Shown here: positions 1 through 7,908 of the stretch, in pieces
Position numbering within the stretch: the stretch's first letter is position 1
Layout: every line of letters starts with the position of its first letter
Origin: an uncultured Clostridia bacterium
GTDB lineage: Bacteria > Bacillota > Clostridia > Lachnospirales > Lachnospiraceae
Direction: 5' to 3'
NCBI GenBank assembly: GCA_947178015.1
Contig: CAMWWW010000035.1
Span: 1 to 12,219 of the forward strand
Length of the DNA: 12,219 bases
Notes under the pieces: model-generated
Databases searched by the model: none
The model's input: only the letters and a program-made list of their open reading frames with translations
What the model was told of the DNA's origin: nothing
Position numbers and translations under genes: made by a program

Positions 1-931
1 ATTTATAAGCGACCGCCCATTTTGGCACCTTCGAGGTGCTGCCAAGCTTCTCCCTGTCAGAAAGGCTGTCCACCTTCACCACAGCTCCGTCAATATCAAA
101 AGGCAAGTTTCCGCGCATATTCCCAATTCTTGTAATGGCATCCCACACTTCCTCCTCCGTGCTGCACACCATATGCTCCACCACGGGAAGCCCCTGATCC
201 TTCAGCCAGTCAAGGGATTGGGAATGACTTTCAAATTCCTTTCCAGTCACAGCCTGAACATTAAAAATAAGAATGGAAAGCCCTCTCTCCTTCACCACAG
301 AAGAATCTAGCTGTCTTAAAGTACCCGCTGCACAATTTCTTGGATTGGCAAAGGTCTTTTTTTCCATCAGCTCTTGCATCTCATTGGTATGTTCAAAGTC
401 CTTCTTTGTCATATAGACTTCGCCCCGCAATTCAAGATAAGGAAGCTTCTCCTTAAGTTTGGTTTTTCCATTGCGGATCACTCTGGCATTTTCTGTTACA
501 TCCTCGCCAATCAGCCCATCTCCTCTGGTAATGCCATGAGAAAGCTCTCCATTTTCATAGCGAAGTGCAAGAGACAGACCATCAATCTTAAATTCCACCG
601 TAAAACGCGGCGTATCCAGCTCCTCCTTCATCTTTCCGACAAACTCGACAACCTCCTCTTTCGAAAATACATCCTGAAGAGATAACATCGGCACATCATG
701 GGAGATCAGCACGCCTGCCTCTCTCTTTGCCTTACCTCCCACCTTCTGCGTGGGAGAATCCTTTGAGATCAGCGTGGGAAATTCTGCCTCCAGCGCCCTT
801 AGCTCCCTTGTCAGCAAATCATATTCATAATCGCTGATTTCCGGCTGATCCTGATTATAATATAGATCATTGTGATATTCGATCTCTGCGCGCAATACTT
901 TTGCTCTCTCACTGGCTTCTTTCTTATTCAT
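1..931 (-). CDS. ligA: NAD+-dependent DNA ligase LigA, N-terminal 310 residues (3' end off the window)
   Basis: Seals nicks in duplex DNA using NAD+ during replication and repair. Translating the minus strand from the ATG at 929-931 gives an uninterrupted frame of 310 codons to the window edge. The start (MNKKEASERAKVL) and the Tyr-rich segment NDLYYNQDQPEISDYEYD fit the NMN-binding domain Ia, residues ~1-65. The adenylation motif KIDG has its lysine at residue 115, the same number as the catalytic lysine I recall for E. coli LigA. Further adenylation-domain motifs follow: GDGLIGEDVTEN, LRGEVYM, NPRNCAAGTLRQLD, FDIDGAVVKV and, at the edge, STSKVPKWAVAYK. The OB-fold, zinc-finger, helix-hairpin-helix and BRCT domains would lie beyond position 1. 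The start overlaps the rluF stop by 8 bases (ATGAATAA), suggesting translational coupling. No damage is seen; the truncation is only the window edge. Confidence 0.96.
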   Translation of the reverse strand, partial: MNKKEASERAKVLRAEIEYHNDLYYNQDQPEISDYEYDLLTRELRALEAEFPTLISKDSPTQKVGGKAKREAGVLISHDVPMLSLQDVFSKEEVVEFVGKMKEELDTPRFTVEFKIDGLSLALRYENGELSHGITRGDGLIGEDVTENARVIRNGKTKLKEKLPYLELRGEVYMTKKDFEHTNEMQELMEKKTFANPRNCAAGTLRQLDSSVVKERGLSILIFNVQAVTGKEFESHSQSLDWLKDQGLPVVEHMVCSTEEEVWDAITRIGNMRGNLPFDIDGAVVKVDSLSDREKLGSTSKVPKWAVAYK

Positions 932-1655
932 TCTGCTTCCCCCTTTTCACCTGCCTATCTAGCTCCCGCATCTCCTCCTCCGTGAGCGCGCGGTAGGCGC
1001 CGACCGGAAGATCCCCAAGGCAAATATTCATAATTCTCACCCTGCTCAGTTTCTCCACCCTGTAGCTAAGATATTCGCACATTCTGCGTATCTGTCTGTT
1101 CAGCCCCTGCGTCAAAATAATGCGAAATGTCCTTCTTCCCTCCTTTTGTATCTTGCAAGGTCTTGTCACGGTATCTAAAATTGGCACGCCGCTCTGCATC
1201 GCCCCTAAAAACTCTGGTGTGACAGGCTTGTTTACAGTGACAATATACTCCTTCTCATGATAATTGGATGCCTTTAAGATTTGATTGGCAATCTCTCCCT
1301 GATTGGTCATTAAAATAAGGCCCTCTGAATTCTTATCCAGACGGCCGACAGGATAGATTCTTTTCGGATAATTGATAAAATCAACAATATTCTGCTCCTT
1401 AAAGCGATCTGTGGTGGTACAGACAATCCCTGCAGGCTTATTTACCGCCAGAATTATCTTCTCCTCCTCATAGACCACCACACTTCCATCTACCATAATT
1501 CTCTGGGAAGGAAGCACCCGCATCCCTTGCACTGCGCGCACCCCATCCACCATAATCCTGCCCTGCTCCACCATGCGGTCCGCTTCTCTGCGGGAACAAA
1601 AACCCGCATCACTCAGATATTTATTCAGCCGCACCGGCTCCTGTTCCACTTCCAT
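924..1655 (-). CDS. rluF: 23S rRNA pseudouridine synthase, RluF-like (RsuA/RluB/E/F family)
   Basis: Isomerises a uridine in 23S rRNA to pseudouridine; E. coli RluF acts at U2604. The 243 residues start with an S4 RNA-binding domain (VRLNKYLSDAGFCSRREADR, residues ~8-27, to ~60). The catalytic motif YPVGRLDKNSEGLILMTNQG follows, with the aspartate at residue 107, the number I recall for E. coli RluF. Then come HEKEYIVTV, GVPILDTVT and GLNRQIRRMCEYLSYRVEKL with RVRIMNICLGDLPVGAYRAL. Strings such as NIVDFINYPKR and GVPILDTVT favour RluF over RluB/RsuA. The length is near normal; the basic C-terminal tail of E. coli RluF is absent. The ATG at 1655 follows GAGG about 6 bases upstream and AGGAGG further up. 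It lies 33 bases after the preceding gene and overlaps ligA, so the three are probably one transcript. Confidence 0.9.
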   Translation of the reverse strand: MEVEQEPVRLNKYLSDAGFCSRREADRMVEQGRIMVDGVRAVQGMRVLPSQRIMVDGSVVVYEEEKIILAVNKPAGIVCTTTDRFKEQNIVDFINYPKRIYPVGRLDKNSEGLILMTNQGEIANQILKASNYHEKEYIVTVNKPVTPEFLGAMQSGVPILDTVTRPCKIQKEGRRTFRIILTQGLNRQIRRMCEYLSYRVEKLSRVRIMNICLGDLPVGAYRALTEEEMRELDRQVKRGKQNE

Positions 1656-1688
1656 ATCAACCTCTATATCCTCCTGCTATGTACCCAT

Positions 1689-2477
1689 CTATTCTGCTGC
1701 AACGGATTCTGACTCTGGCTCCGTGTCCGATTCTGGTTCCGTCTCCACCGCTCCCCAGAGTATATCATATACTCCCTTTAGCGCCTCGTCACTCTCACAC
1801 GCCTGTGCAAGCTGCTGATTCACAGAGTCAATCAAAGCTGTAACCTCTTCATCCTGTGAAGCCTCCTCAAGATAACTGCTGACCTCATCCTCGACAGCAC
1901 CATTATAAATATATACTCCCTCCTCACCTGTACATACATAAGCCTTAAACATACAAGGAGCACCTGTCTCTATATTTTCATATTTTGTCTCATAATAAAC
2001 CCAAACCACATAGGTGCCGGCTTCAGGTCCCGGCTTTGTGTAGCACGTGACATTCTGGTAATCTTCCACCCTGCGGAACGCCTCGGAATCTGGGATTCCC
2101 ATATCATACTCCAGCCCCTCCATGGTATAACCATCAATCGGGCTGACAAGCTGTTTTAATTCCTCTACATCACAATTCAGCTTTGCCTTAAAATACCGCA
2201 CCATCAAATCTTGAATCTCTGGATATGCATCCTTTCTAAGCGACATGGGATCCACGGTTTCTGTTTCTACTTCCCTCTGAGAAGGACTTTCTATCTCTGC
2301 ATAAGCGCTGGTGCTTTGTTTTTCTTCCTTTCCCTTCTTGCCGCTCTCGGCACTTGGATCTCCAAGCAACGTAAAAGCAAGAATACAAAAAATCAAGACA
2401 ATCGGAATCGCGGATGCCATCATTATCCCATAATTCTCAAGCATTTCCTTTATTTTTTTATTCCTTCTGTTTTTCAT
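1689..2477 (-). CDS. membrane-anchored hypothetical protein with acidic C-terminal tail
   Basis: I do not recognise a named family. The 262-residue product has a basic N-terminus (MKNRRNKKIKEML) and one hydrophobic segment at residues ~18-39 (MMASAIPIVLIFCILAFTLLG). There is no lipobox, so it is probably a single-pass anchor with the C-terminal part outside the cell. A charged Ser/Glu-rich linker (~40-75) leads to a folded region (~80-200) rich in aromatic residues. In that region PEIQDLMVRYFKAKLNCDVEEL is reminiscent of the first helix of NTF2/SnoaL-like domains, which is only a weak inference. The last ~20 residues are Glu/Pro/Ser repeats (ETEPESDTEPESES), matched by repeated DNA at 1705-1745. 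It is the first gene of the run leading to rluF and ligA, with a promoter candidate upstream. The ATG at 2477 has AAGGA about 16 bases upstream, a poor spacing, so the start is less certain than the frame. Confidence 0.75.
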   Translation of the reverse strand: MKNRRNKKIKEMLENYGIMMASAIPIVLIFCILAFTLLGDPSAESGKKGKEEKQSTSAYAEIESPSQREVETETVDPMSLRKDAYPEIQDLMVRYFKAKLNCDVEELKQLVSPIDGYTMEGLEYDMGIPDSEAFRRVEDYQNVTCYTKPGPEAGTYVVWVYYETKYENIETGAPCMFKAYVCTGEEGVYIYNGAVEDEVSSYLEEASQDEEVTALIDSVNQQLAQACESDEALKGVYDILWGAVETEPESDTEPESESVAAE

Positions 2478-2532
2478 CTTAATAGCTTCATTCCTTTCTT
2501 AGTACATAAACAAAATTTCATCCCCTCTTGTT

Positions 2533-2563
2533 ATAATACACCCTATTCTAACAAATATGACAA
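2533..2563 (-). promoter_or_regulatory. sigma-A-type promoter candidate for the 2477-1 gene run
   Basis: Read on the minus strand: TTGTCA (2558-2563, 5 of 6 consensus bases), a 19-base spacer, then TATTAT (2533-2538, 5 of 6). The spacer is two bases longer than ideal. It would start transcription about 50 bases before the ATG at 2477. No riboswitch-like structure fits in that leader. Confidence 0.45.
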
Positions 2564-2595
2564 AAAAAAGCAACTCAACTTTTTCTTAAAAATAG

Positions 2596-2624
2596 TTGCA
2601 ATTTCTTCCAAAGTATGTTATTGT
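2596..2624 (+). promoter_or_regulatory. promoter candidate for the DUF5688 gene
   Basis: TTGCAA (2596-2601), a 17-base spacer, and TATTGT (2619-2624). The start would be near 2631, giving a leader of about 70 bases that holds a small GGCG/CGCC hairpin (2648-2658). Both hexamers match consensus only in part. Confidence 0.4.
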
Positions 2625-2701
2625 AACTCTAAGTTCGTATATTCTTTGGCGTTTCGCCATATTTCCCCGGAGGGCAGAACAGATTCAGAAAGGATTGTAT
2701 A

Positions 2702-3616
2702 TTGAATTACGAAGAATTTATAGAATATGTAAGAACTTATCTCACTTCCCGCTTTGATGCAGACACCACCGTCTTAATTCACCGGGTACTAAAAAACAAC
2801 AATACGCAATTAGATGGCATCTCTGTTTTAAAAAAAGATCAAACCATTTCCCCCACTTTATATCTCAACGATTTTTATCAGGAATATCTATACGGCACGC
2901 CAATAGAGGATCTGCTTGATGATCTGTACCATTGTTTTCTTCACCCCTATACTTCCTTTACTTTCTCCGCAGAAGAATTCAAAAATTTTAGTCGAATGAA
3001 GGAAAGGATTGTCTACAGACTCATTAACTATTCCAAAAATCAGGCTCTTCTTGCCGATATTCCACACCGCAAATTCTTAGATCTGGCTATTGTATATTAT
3101 CTGCTGCTTCATTCCAGCGAGACCGGAAATGCTTGCATTGTGATTCGAAATGAACACATGTCCTTCTGGAATGTGGGAACCGACACACTTCACCAATACG
3201 CAGAAAAGAATACGCCTCTCCTTCTTCCCGCCAAGGTGCAGAAAATGGATGAGATTATCCAATCCTTTCTATCCATACACCCGGAGTCAGAAGACCGAGA
3301 GCTATTTGGAAGCTTTGAGGATGAACCTTCCAGACCACCCTTGTACGTGCTGACAAATCAAAGTCATCTAAACGGAGCATCCGTTCTTCTCTATAAAGAT
3401 CTACTGAAAAAATTATCCGACACAGTCGAGGAAAATTTCTATATTCTCCCAAGCAGCATCCACGAAATTATTCTGGTGCCATCTGGGAGCAGTCTATCAA
3501 AAGCCAGCCTTAACCTTATGGTACAGGACGTCAACCAAAAGGAAGTCTCTCCCACGGAACGCCTGTCTGACCATGTATACTTCTATAACCGCCTTACGCG
3601 GGACATTACTATGTAA
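2702..3616 (+). CDS. DUF5688 family protein of unknown function
   Basis: The 304-residue protein has no transmembrane segment or signal peptide, so it is probably cytoplasmic. I assign it to DUF5688 from memory of the family's opening pattern: MNYEEFIEYVRTYL, then a VLIHRVLKNNNTQLDGISV block, then ISPTLYLNDFYQEYLYG. Most members come from Lachnospiraceae and relatives. The middle holds a hydrophobic helix (FLDLAIVYYLLL, ~residue 122) and the C-terminal third holds VLTNQSHLNGASVLLY and NFYILPSSIHEIILVP. No enzyme motif is visible. The start is TTG at 2702: AAGGA lies 7 bases upstream, no ATG occurs between the in-frame stop near 2630 and this codon, and MNYEEF fits the family start. The gene stands alone, divergent from the hypothetical-rluF-ligA run and convergent with ilvC. 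I know of no experimentally assigned function. Confidence 0.8.
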   Translation: MNYEEFIEYVRTYLTSRFDADTTVLIHRVLKNNNTQLDGISVLKKDQTISPTLYLNDFYQEYLYGTPIEDLLDDLYHCFLHPYTSFTFSAEEFKNFSRMKERIVYRLINYSKNQALLADIPHRKFLDLAIVYYLLLHSSETGNACIVIRNEHMSFWNVGTDTLHQYAEKNTPLLLPAKVQKMDEIIQSFLSIHPESEDRELFGSFEDEPSRPPLYVLTNQSHLNGASVLLYKDLLKKLSDTVEENFYILPSSIHEIILVPSGSSLSKASLNLMVQDVNQKEVSPTERLSDHVYFYNRLTRDITM

Positions 3617-3697
3617 CTCATAAATTGTAAAACAGAACCATCTGCCCCTCCAAACAATACGAACAAAATAAAGATGGGGATGTGGCCGCGCATAAAA

Positions 3698-3736
3698 AAA
3701 GAAGGCTGTGATAGTGCTAATCTCACAGCCTTCTTT
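3698..3736 (-). terminator. intrinsic terminator downstream of ilvC, possibly bidirectional
   Basis: A perfect 14-bp stem (AAAGAAGGCTGTGA at 3698-3711, its complement at 3723-3736) encloses an 11-base loop. Read on the minus strand it is followed by a run of seven T, so it is a strong terminator for ilvC, whose stop is at 3746. On the plus strand the T stretch is short and broken, so it may also stop DUF5688 transcripts, less efficiently. Confidence 0.93.
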
Positions 3737-3745
3737 ATCATCTAT

Positions 3746-4777
<1,032 letters not shown>

Positions 4778-4820
4778 TTAGTATGTAAACCTTGCGTTAT
4801 GCAAAAATGTATAACCTTAT

Positions 4821-5309
4821 TTATTCCTCACAGGCGCCTCTGATAAGCCCAGTAATGCCTGTTCGAACTAACTGGCGGATCTCGAAGCCCTCCAAAAGAC
4901 TGATAAATGCATCCAGTTTAATCTGATTTCCCGTAAGCTCCACCATCATAGAATCAGGAGCCACATCCACAATTTTTGCACGGAAAATATCAGCAATGGA
5001 TATCACCTGCTGTCTCTCCTCTGCCTTCACTCCCACTTTGACCAAAATCAACTCTCTGCATACAGACGCATTGTCCTTCAGCACCTCGATGCTCTTCACA
5101 TCCACTAACTTGCCCACCTGCTTCTGAATCTGCTCTAAAATCTCATCATCGCCAGAGGCAACTACCGTCATACGGGAAAACTTGGGATCTTCCGTCACTC
5201 CAACTGTAAGACTGTCGATGTTGTACCCTCTTCTGCTGAACAGACCAGCAACACGGCTTAACACACCAGATGTATTCTCAACTAAAATCGATAACGATAC
5301 TTTACTCAT
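4821..5309 (-). CDS. ilvN: acetolactate synthase (AHAS) small regulatory subunit IlvN/IlvH
   Basis: Regulatory subunit that activates the catalytic AHAS subunit and mediates valine feedback inhibition. The 162 residues have the normal two-domain layout. The N-terminal ACT domain (~4-78) contains SILVENTSGVLSRVAGLFSR and GYNIDSLTVG; the Asn and Gly of ENTSG sit where valine-resistance changes map in E. coli IlvH. The C-terminal ALS small-subunit domain (~85-160) contains RELILVKV, FRAKIVDVAPDSMMVELTG and FEIRQLVRTGITGLIRG. The ATG at 5309 has a GGAAGGGG purine run about 10 bases upstream. A consensus promoter lies about 50 bases upstream and ilvC follows. No ilvB catalytic gene is adjacent: metH lies upstream and a terminator follows ilvC, so the partner must be encoded elsewhere. 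Confidence 0.96.
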   Translation of the reverse strand: MSKVSLSILVENTSGVLSRVAGLFSRRGYNIDSLTVGVTEDPKFSRMTVVASGDDEILEQIQKQVGKLVDVKSIEVLKDNASVCRELILVKVGVKAEERQQVISIADIFRAKIVDVAPDSMMVELTGNQIKLDAFISLLEGFEIRQLVRTGITGLIRGACEE

Positions 5310-5356
5310 TCTGCTATACCCCTTCCCGCACTTTAATCCTTTAACTGCTAAAAGTT

Positions 5357-5385
5357 ATTATAGAGACATTTAGAAAATTTGTCAA
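5357..5385 (-). promoter_or_regulatory. perfect-consensus sigma-A promoter of ilvNC
   Basis: On the minus strand: TTGACA (5380-5385), exactly 17 bases, TATAAT (5357-5362), identical to consensus in all twelve positions and the spacer length. Transcription would start near 5350, leaving a ~40-base leader. That is too short for a T-box or leader-peptide attenuator, so any control should act on initiation or at a distance. Confidence 0.9.
5365..5383 (-). promoter_or_regulatory. operator candidate in the ilvNC promoter spacer: dyad / CodY-like box
   Basis: On the minus strand, AATTTTCTAAATGTC (5365-5379) matches the CodY consensus AATTTTCWGAAAATT at 11 of 15 positions, with the first eight exact. 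It also forms a dyad with the -35 end, GACA(A)ATTT...AAATGTC (5365-5383). It fills the spacer between -35 and -10, where a bound repressor would exclude RNA polymerase. CodY represses branched-chain amino acid genes in many Firmicutes. Spacers here are AT-rich, so a partial match could be chance. Confidence 0.35.
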
Positions 5386-5424
5386 GACCATGTGTTATTT
5401 TTGAGCAGATCTGGCTATGCGGAC

Positions 5425-7842
5425 TTACTTCATTAATAACCTCTCCACCAATTTCACTGCATCTGCTGCATCCTTTGAATATCCGTCCGCCCCAATCTCT
5501 TTTGCAAAGCTTTCTGTGATCACAGCTCCTCCTATAATAATCTTTGCCGTGCAGCCCTTCTCCTTTGCATATTCCACCACACGCTTCATCTCCATCATTG
5601 TGGTGGTCATCAGTGCAGACAATCCTATAATAGCGGCATTTTCCTGAATCGCAGTCTCCACAATCTTCTCCTTGGGAACATCTTTTCCAAGATCAATCAT
5701 ACGATACCCATAATTTTTCAACATCAGTACCACCAGATTTTTCCCTATATCATGAATATCCCCCTGAACGGTCGCAAAAACAATGGTCGGCAGCTCTTTT
5801 CCGTCCTCACGCTTTTCAAGCATTGGTTCCAGATATTCAATCGCGCGCTTCATCGCCTCCGCAGCAGAGATCAACTGAGGCAGAAAATAAATCTTCTGAT
5901 CAAACAGCCTGCCAACTTCATTGATGGCGGGTATTAAAATATCATTGATAATACTTCCTGCACTTTGTCCTTCGTCTATCAGTTCTTTGGCATGTGATAC
6001 AATACTGTCCCGATTTCCCTTCATCACATCCTCATAAATTTTGGGATGTGTCTTTTTCTCCTTGTCTTGGAGACTTGCCGATTCCTTCTGTGCAGTACTG
6101 GAAAGGCTGTTTATTTTATTAATATAACGGATATCCGCGCCCTTTTTATTAAGAAGAAGATCAGAGGCAAAGGCAGCTTTTACAAGCAGCTCCTGTGAAG
6201 GATTTGCTATCGCCATGGTAAGCCCCGCCTGAATTGCCATTGTCAAAAAGGCTGTGTTAATAGACGGACGGTCCGGCAATCCAAAGGATATATTGGATAG
6301 TCCTGTGATTGTCGCCACACCTAACTCTTCTTTGCAATACCGAATGGTATCTAAGGTATCTCTCGCTGCATTGGGATTTGCCCCGATAGTGGCAACTAAC
6401 CCGTCCACAATCACATCCTCCTTGGCAAGCCCGCAGCTCTCTGCCATATGAAGCAATGTGCGGATAATCTCCATTTTCTCTTCTCTATTTTCCGGCAGCC
6501 CCTTGTCGGAAAGTGGCAGAAGAATAAACATTGCCCCATATTTTTTTGCGATGGGAAGAAGCTTTTGGCATTTTTCTGCTTCCAAGGATATGGAATTAAT
6601 CAGCGCCCTTCCCGGATAGATCCGCAGTGCCGCCTCAATAATGTCCACATAACTGGAATCGATGCACAGCGGCAGACTGACCGCGCGGGATACCTCATAC
6701 ACCGCCTTAATCATCATCTCTTTTTCATCAATTCCATTCATGCCCATATTAATATCCAAAATAGAGGCGCCCTTCTCCTCCTGTTCCAGAGCCATGTCCA
6801 CCACAAGATCCATCTGCCCCTTGCGAAGCTCCTCTTGAAGAAGCTTTTTTCCGGTTGGATTAATACGTTCCCCAACAACGAGAAATCTTCCGTCCAGATC
6901 AATGGGCACGGTTCTTCTCTCAGAACAAAGCACTCTTTTTTTCGCCGTATTTTGCTTTGCTACAGAAAGATCTTTGGTAAGCTGTCTTGTCTTTGAAATA
7001 AATTCCGGCGTTGTGCCGCAGCATCCCCCGATAATAGAAGCTCCTGCTTCCACCAGCTCCACCATGTAATCTGCAAAGGTATCCGCATCCATATCATATA
7101 TGGTATTTCCTTCTGAATCGCATAGGGGAAGTCCAGCATTTGGCTTGGCAATCAGCGGTACTGTGGCGTACTCTCTCATCTCCTCTATAAAATCCCTTAT
7201 GGTGTCTGGTCCAGCCGAACAATTAATTCCCACGGCATCGGCGCCCAAGCTTTGCAGCACCGTCACAGCCGTCTTTGGATCAGTGCCGTACAATGTCACG
7301 CCATCTTCCTTAAAAGTCAACGTCACCATAATCGGCAGCTCACAGCTTTCCCTCGCGGCAATCACTACTGCCCTTGCTTCCTGCAGACTCATCAGTGTCT
7401 CCGCCACAATCAGATCGGCGCCTGCCTCACAAAGACATCGAATCTGCTCCTTGTAAATCTCAACCAACTCCTCAAAAGTCAGGGTCCCCAAGGGATATAG
7501 CTGCTCCCCTGTCATGGTAATGTCCCCTGCTACCAGTGCACGCCCTGCGGCTGCCTCTCTTGCAAGCAGCACCAGATCCTTGTTTATCTGTTCTAACCTA
7601 TCCTCTAAGCCATATTCCGCAAGCTTAATCCGATTTCCGGTAAAGGTTGGTGCATATAAAATATTGGTCCCTGCCTCCACATAGGCTCTCTGCAAATCAA
7701 GCATCACCTGCCTGTGCTCCCGTATCCATTCCTCTGGACATACTCCCACCGGCATCCCTGCTTTTTGTAAATTAGTACCCGTCGCACCATCCAGATAGAT
7801 CACGCGATCCTTTACAAATTTTTGAAATTCTTCCCTGTTCAT
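5425..7842 (-). CDS. metH: cobalamin-dependent methionine synthase MetH, without activation domain
   Basis: Transfers the methyl group of 5-methyl-THF through cobalamin to homocysteine. From the ATG at 7842 it has 805 residues. The homocysteine domain (~1-290) has zinc ligands C208 (GINCSAG) and C274/C275 (GGCCGT). The pterin-binding domain (~320-580) opens with VVGERINPTGKK and contains DINMGMNG and CIDSS. The cap and B12-binding domains (~600-805) carry DIHDIG (695-700, His697 the lower cobalt ligand), LSALMTTTM and IIGGA. The protein ends there, so the AdoMet-binding reactivation domain of E. coli MetH is absent, as in many Clostridia and Thermotoga. I chose ATG 7842 because AGGA lies 5 bases upstream; the frame extends to a TTG at 7908 that abuts the preceding stop and lacks a good ribosome site. 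It lies 66 bases after the bifunctional gene, in one operon. Confidence 0.95.
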   Translation of the reverse strand: MNREEFQKFVKDRVIYLDGATGTNLQKAGMPVGVCPEEWIREHRQVMLDLQRAYVEAGTNILYAPTFTGNRIKLAEYGLEDRLEQINKDLVLLAREAAAGRALVAGDITMTGEQLYPLGTLTFEELVEIYKEQIRCLCEAGADLIVAETLMSLQEARAVVIAARESCELPIMVTLTFKEDGVTLYGTDPKTAVTVLQSLGADAVGINCSAGPDTIRDFIEEMREYATVPLIAKPNAGLPLCDSEGNTIYDMDADTFADYMVELVEAGASIIGGCCGTTPEFISKTRQLTKDLSVAKQNTAKKRVLCSERRTVPIDLDGRFLVVGERINPTGKKLLQEELRKGQMDLVVDMALEQEEKGASILDINMGMNGIDEKEMMIKAVYEVSRAVSLPLCIDSSYVDIIEAALRIYPGRALINSISLEAEKCQKLLPIAKKYGAMFILLPLSDKGLPENREEKMEIIRTLLHMAESCGLAKEDVIVDGLVATIGANPNAARDTLDTIRYCKEELGVATITGLSNISFGLPDRPSINTAFLTMAIQAGLTMAIANPSQELLVKAAFASDLLLNKKGADIRYINKINSLSSTAQKESASLQDKEKKTHPKIYEDVMKGNRDSIVSHAKELIDEGQSAGSIINDILIPAINEVGRLFDQKIYFLPQLISAAEAMKRAIEYLEPMLEKREDGKELPTIVFATVQGDIHDIGKNLVVLMLKNYGYRMIDLGKDVPKEKIVETAIQENAAIIGLSALMTTTMMEMKRVVEYAKEKGCTAKIIIGGAVITESFAKEIGADGYSKDAADAVKLVERLLMK

Positions 7843-7908
7843 TTTAATCCTCATTTCTGCGCTGTATTTGCGCATAAAACAATTTTGTGGCAAGCAGCGC
7901 AGACACAA

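Noticed and set aside
2211..2705. Plus-strand 164-codon frame across the divergent intergenic region
   Set aside because: It runs antisense through the membrane-protein gene and the AT-rich promoter region; composition is low-complexity Phe/Ser/Lys and no start signal is seen.
6448..6996. Plus-strand 182-codon frame inside metH
   Set aside because: Antisense shadow of a highly conserved enzyme; no ribosome site or recognisable protein.
7843..7908. N-terminal extension of MetH from a TTG (MCLRCLPQNCFMRKYSAEMRIK)
   Set aside because: The TTG abuts the previous stop and has no good ribosome site; ATG 7842 has AGGA at the right distance and begins the conserved domain.
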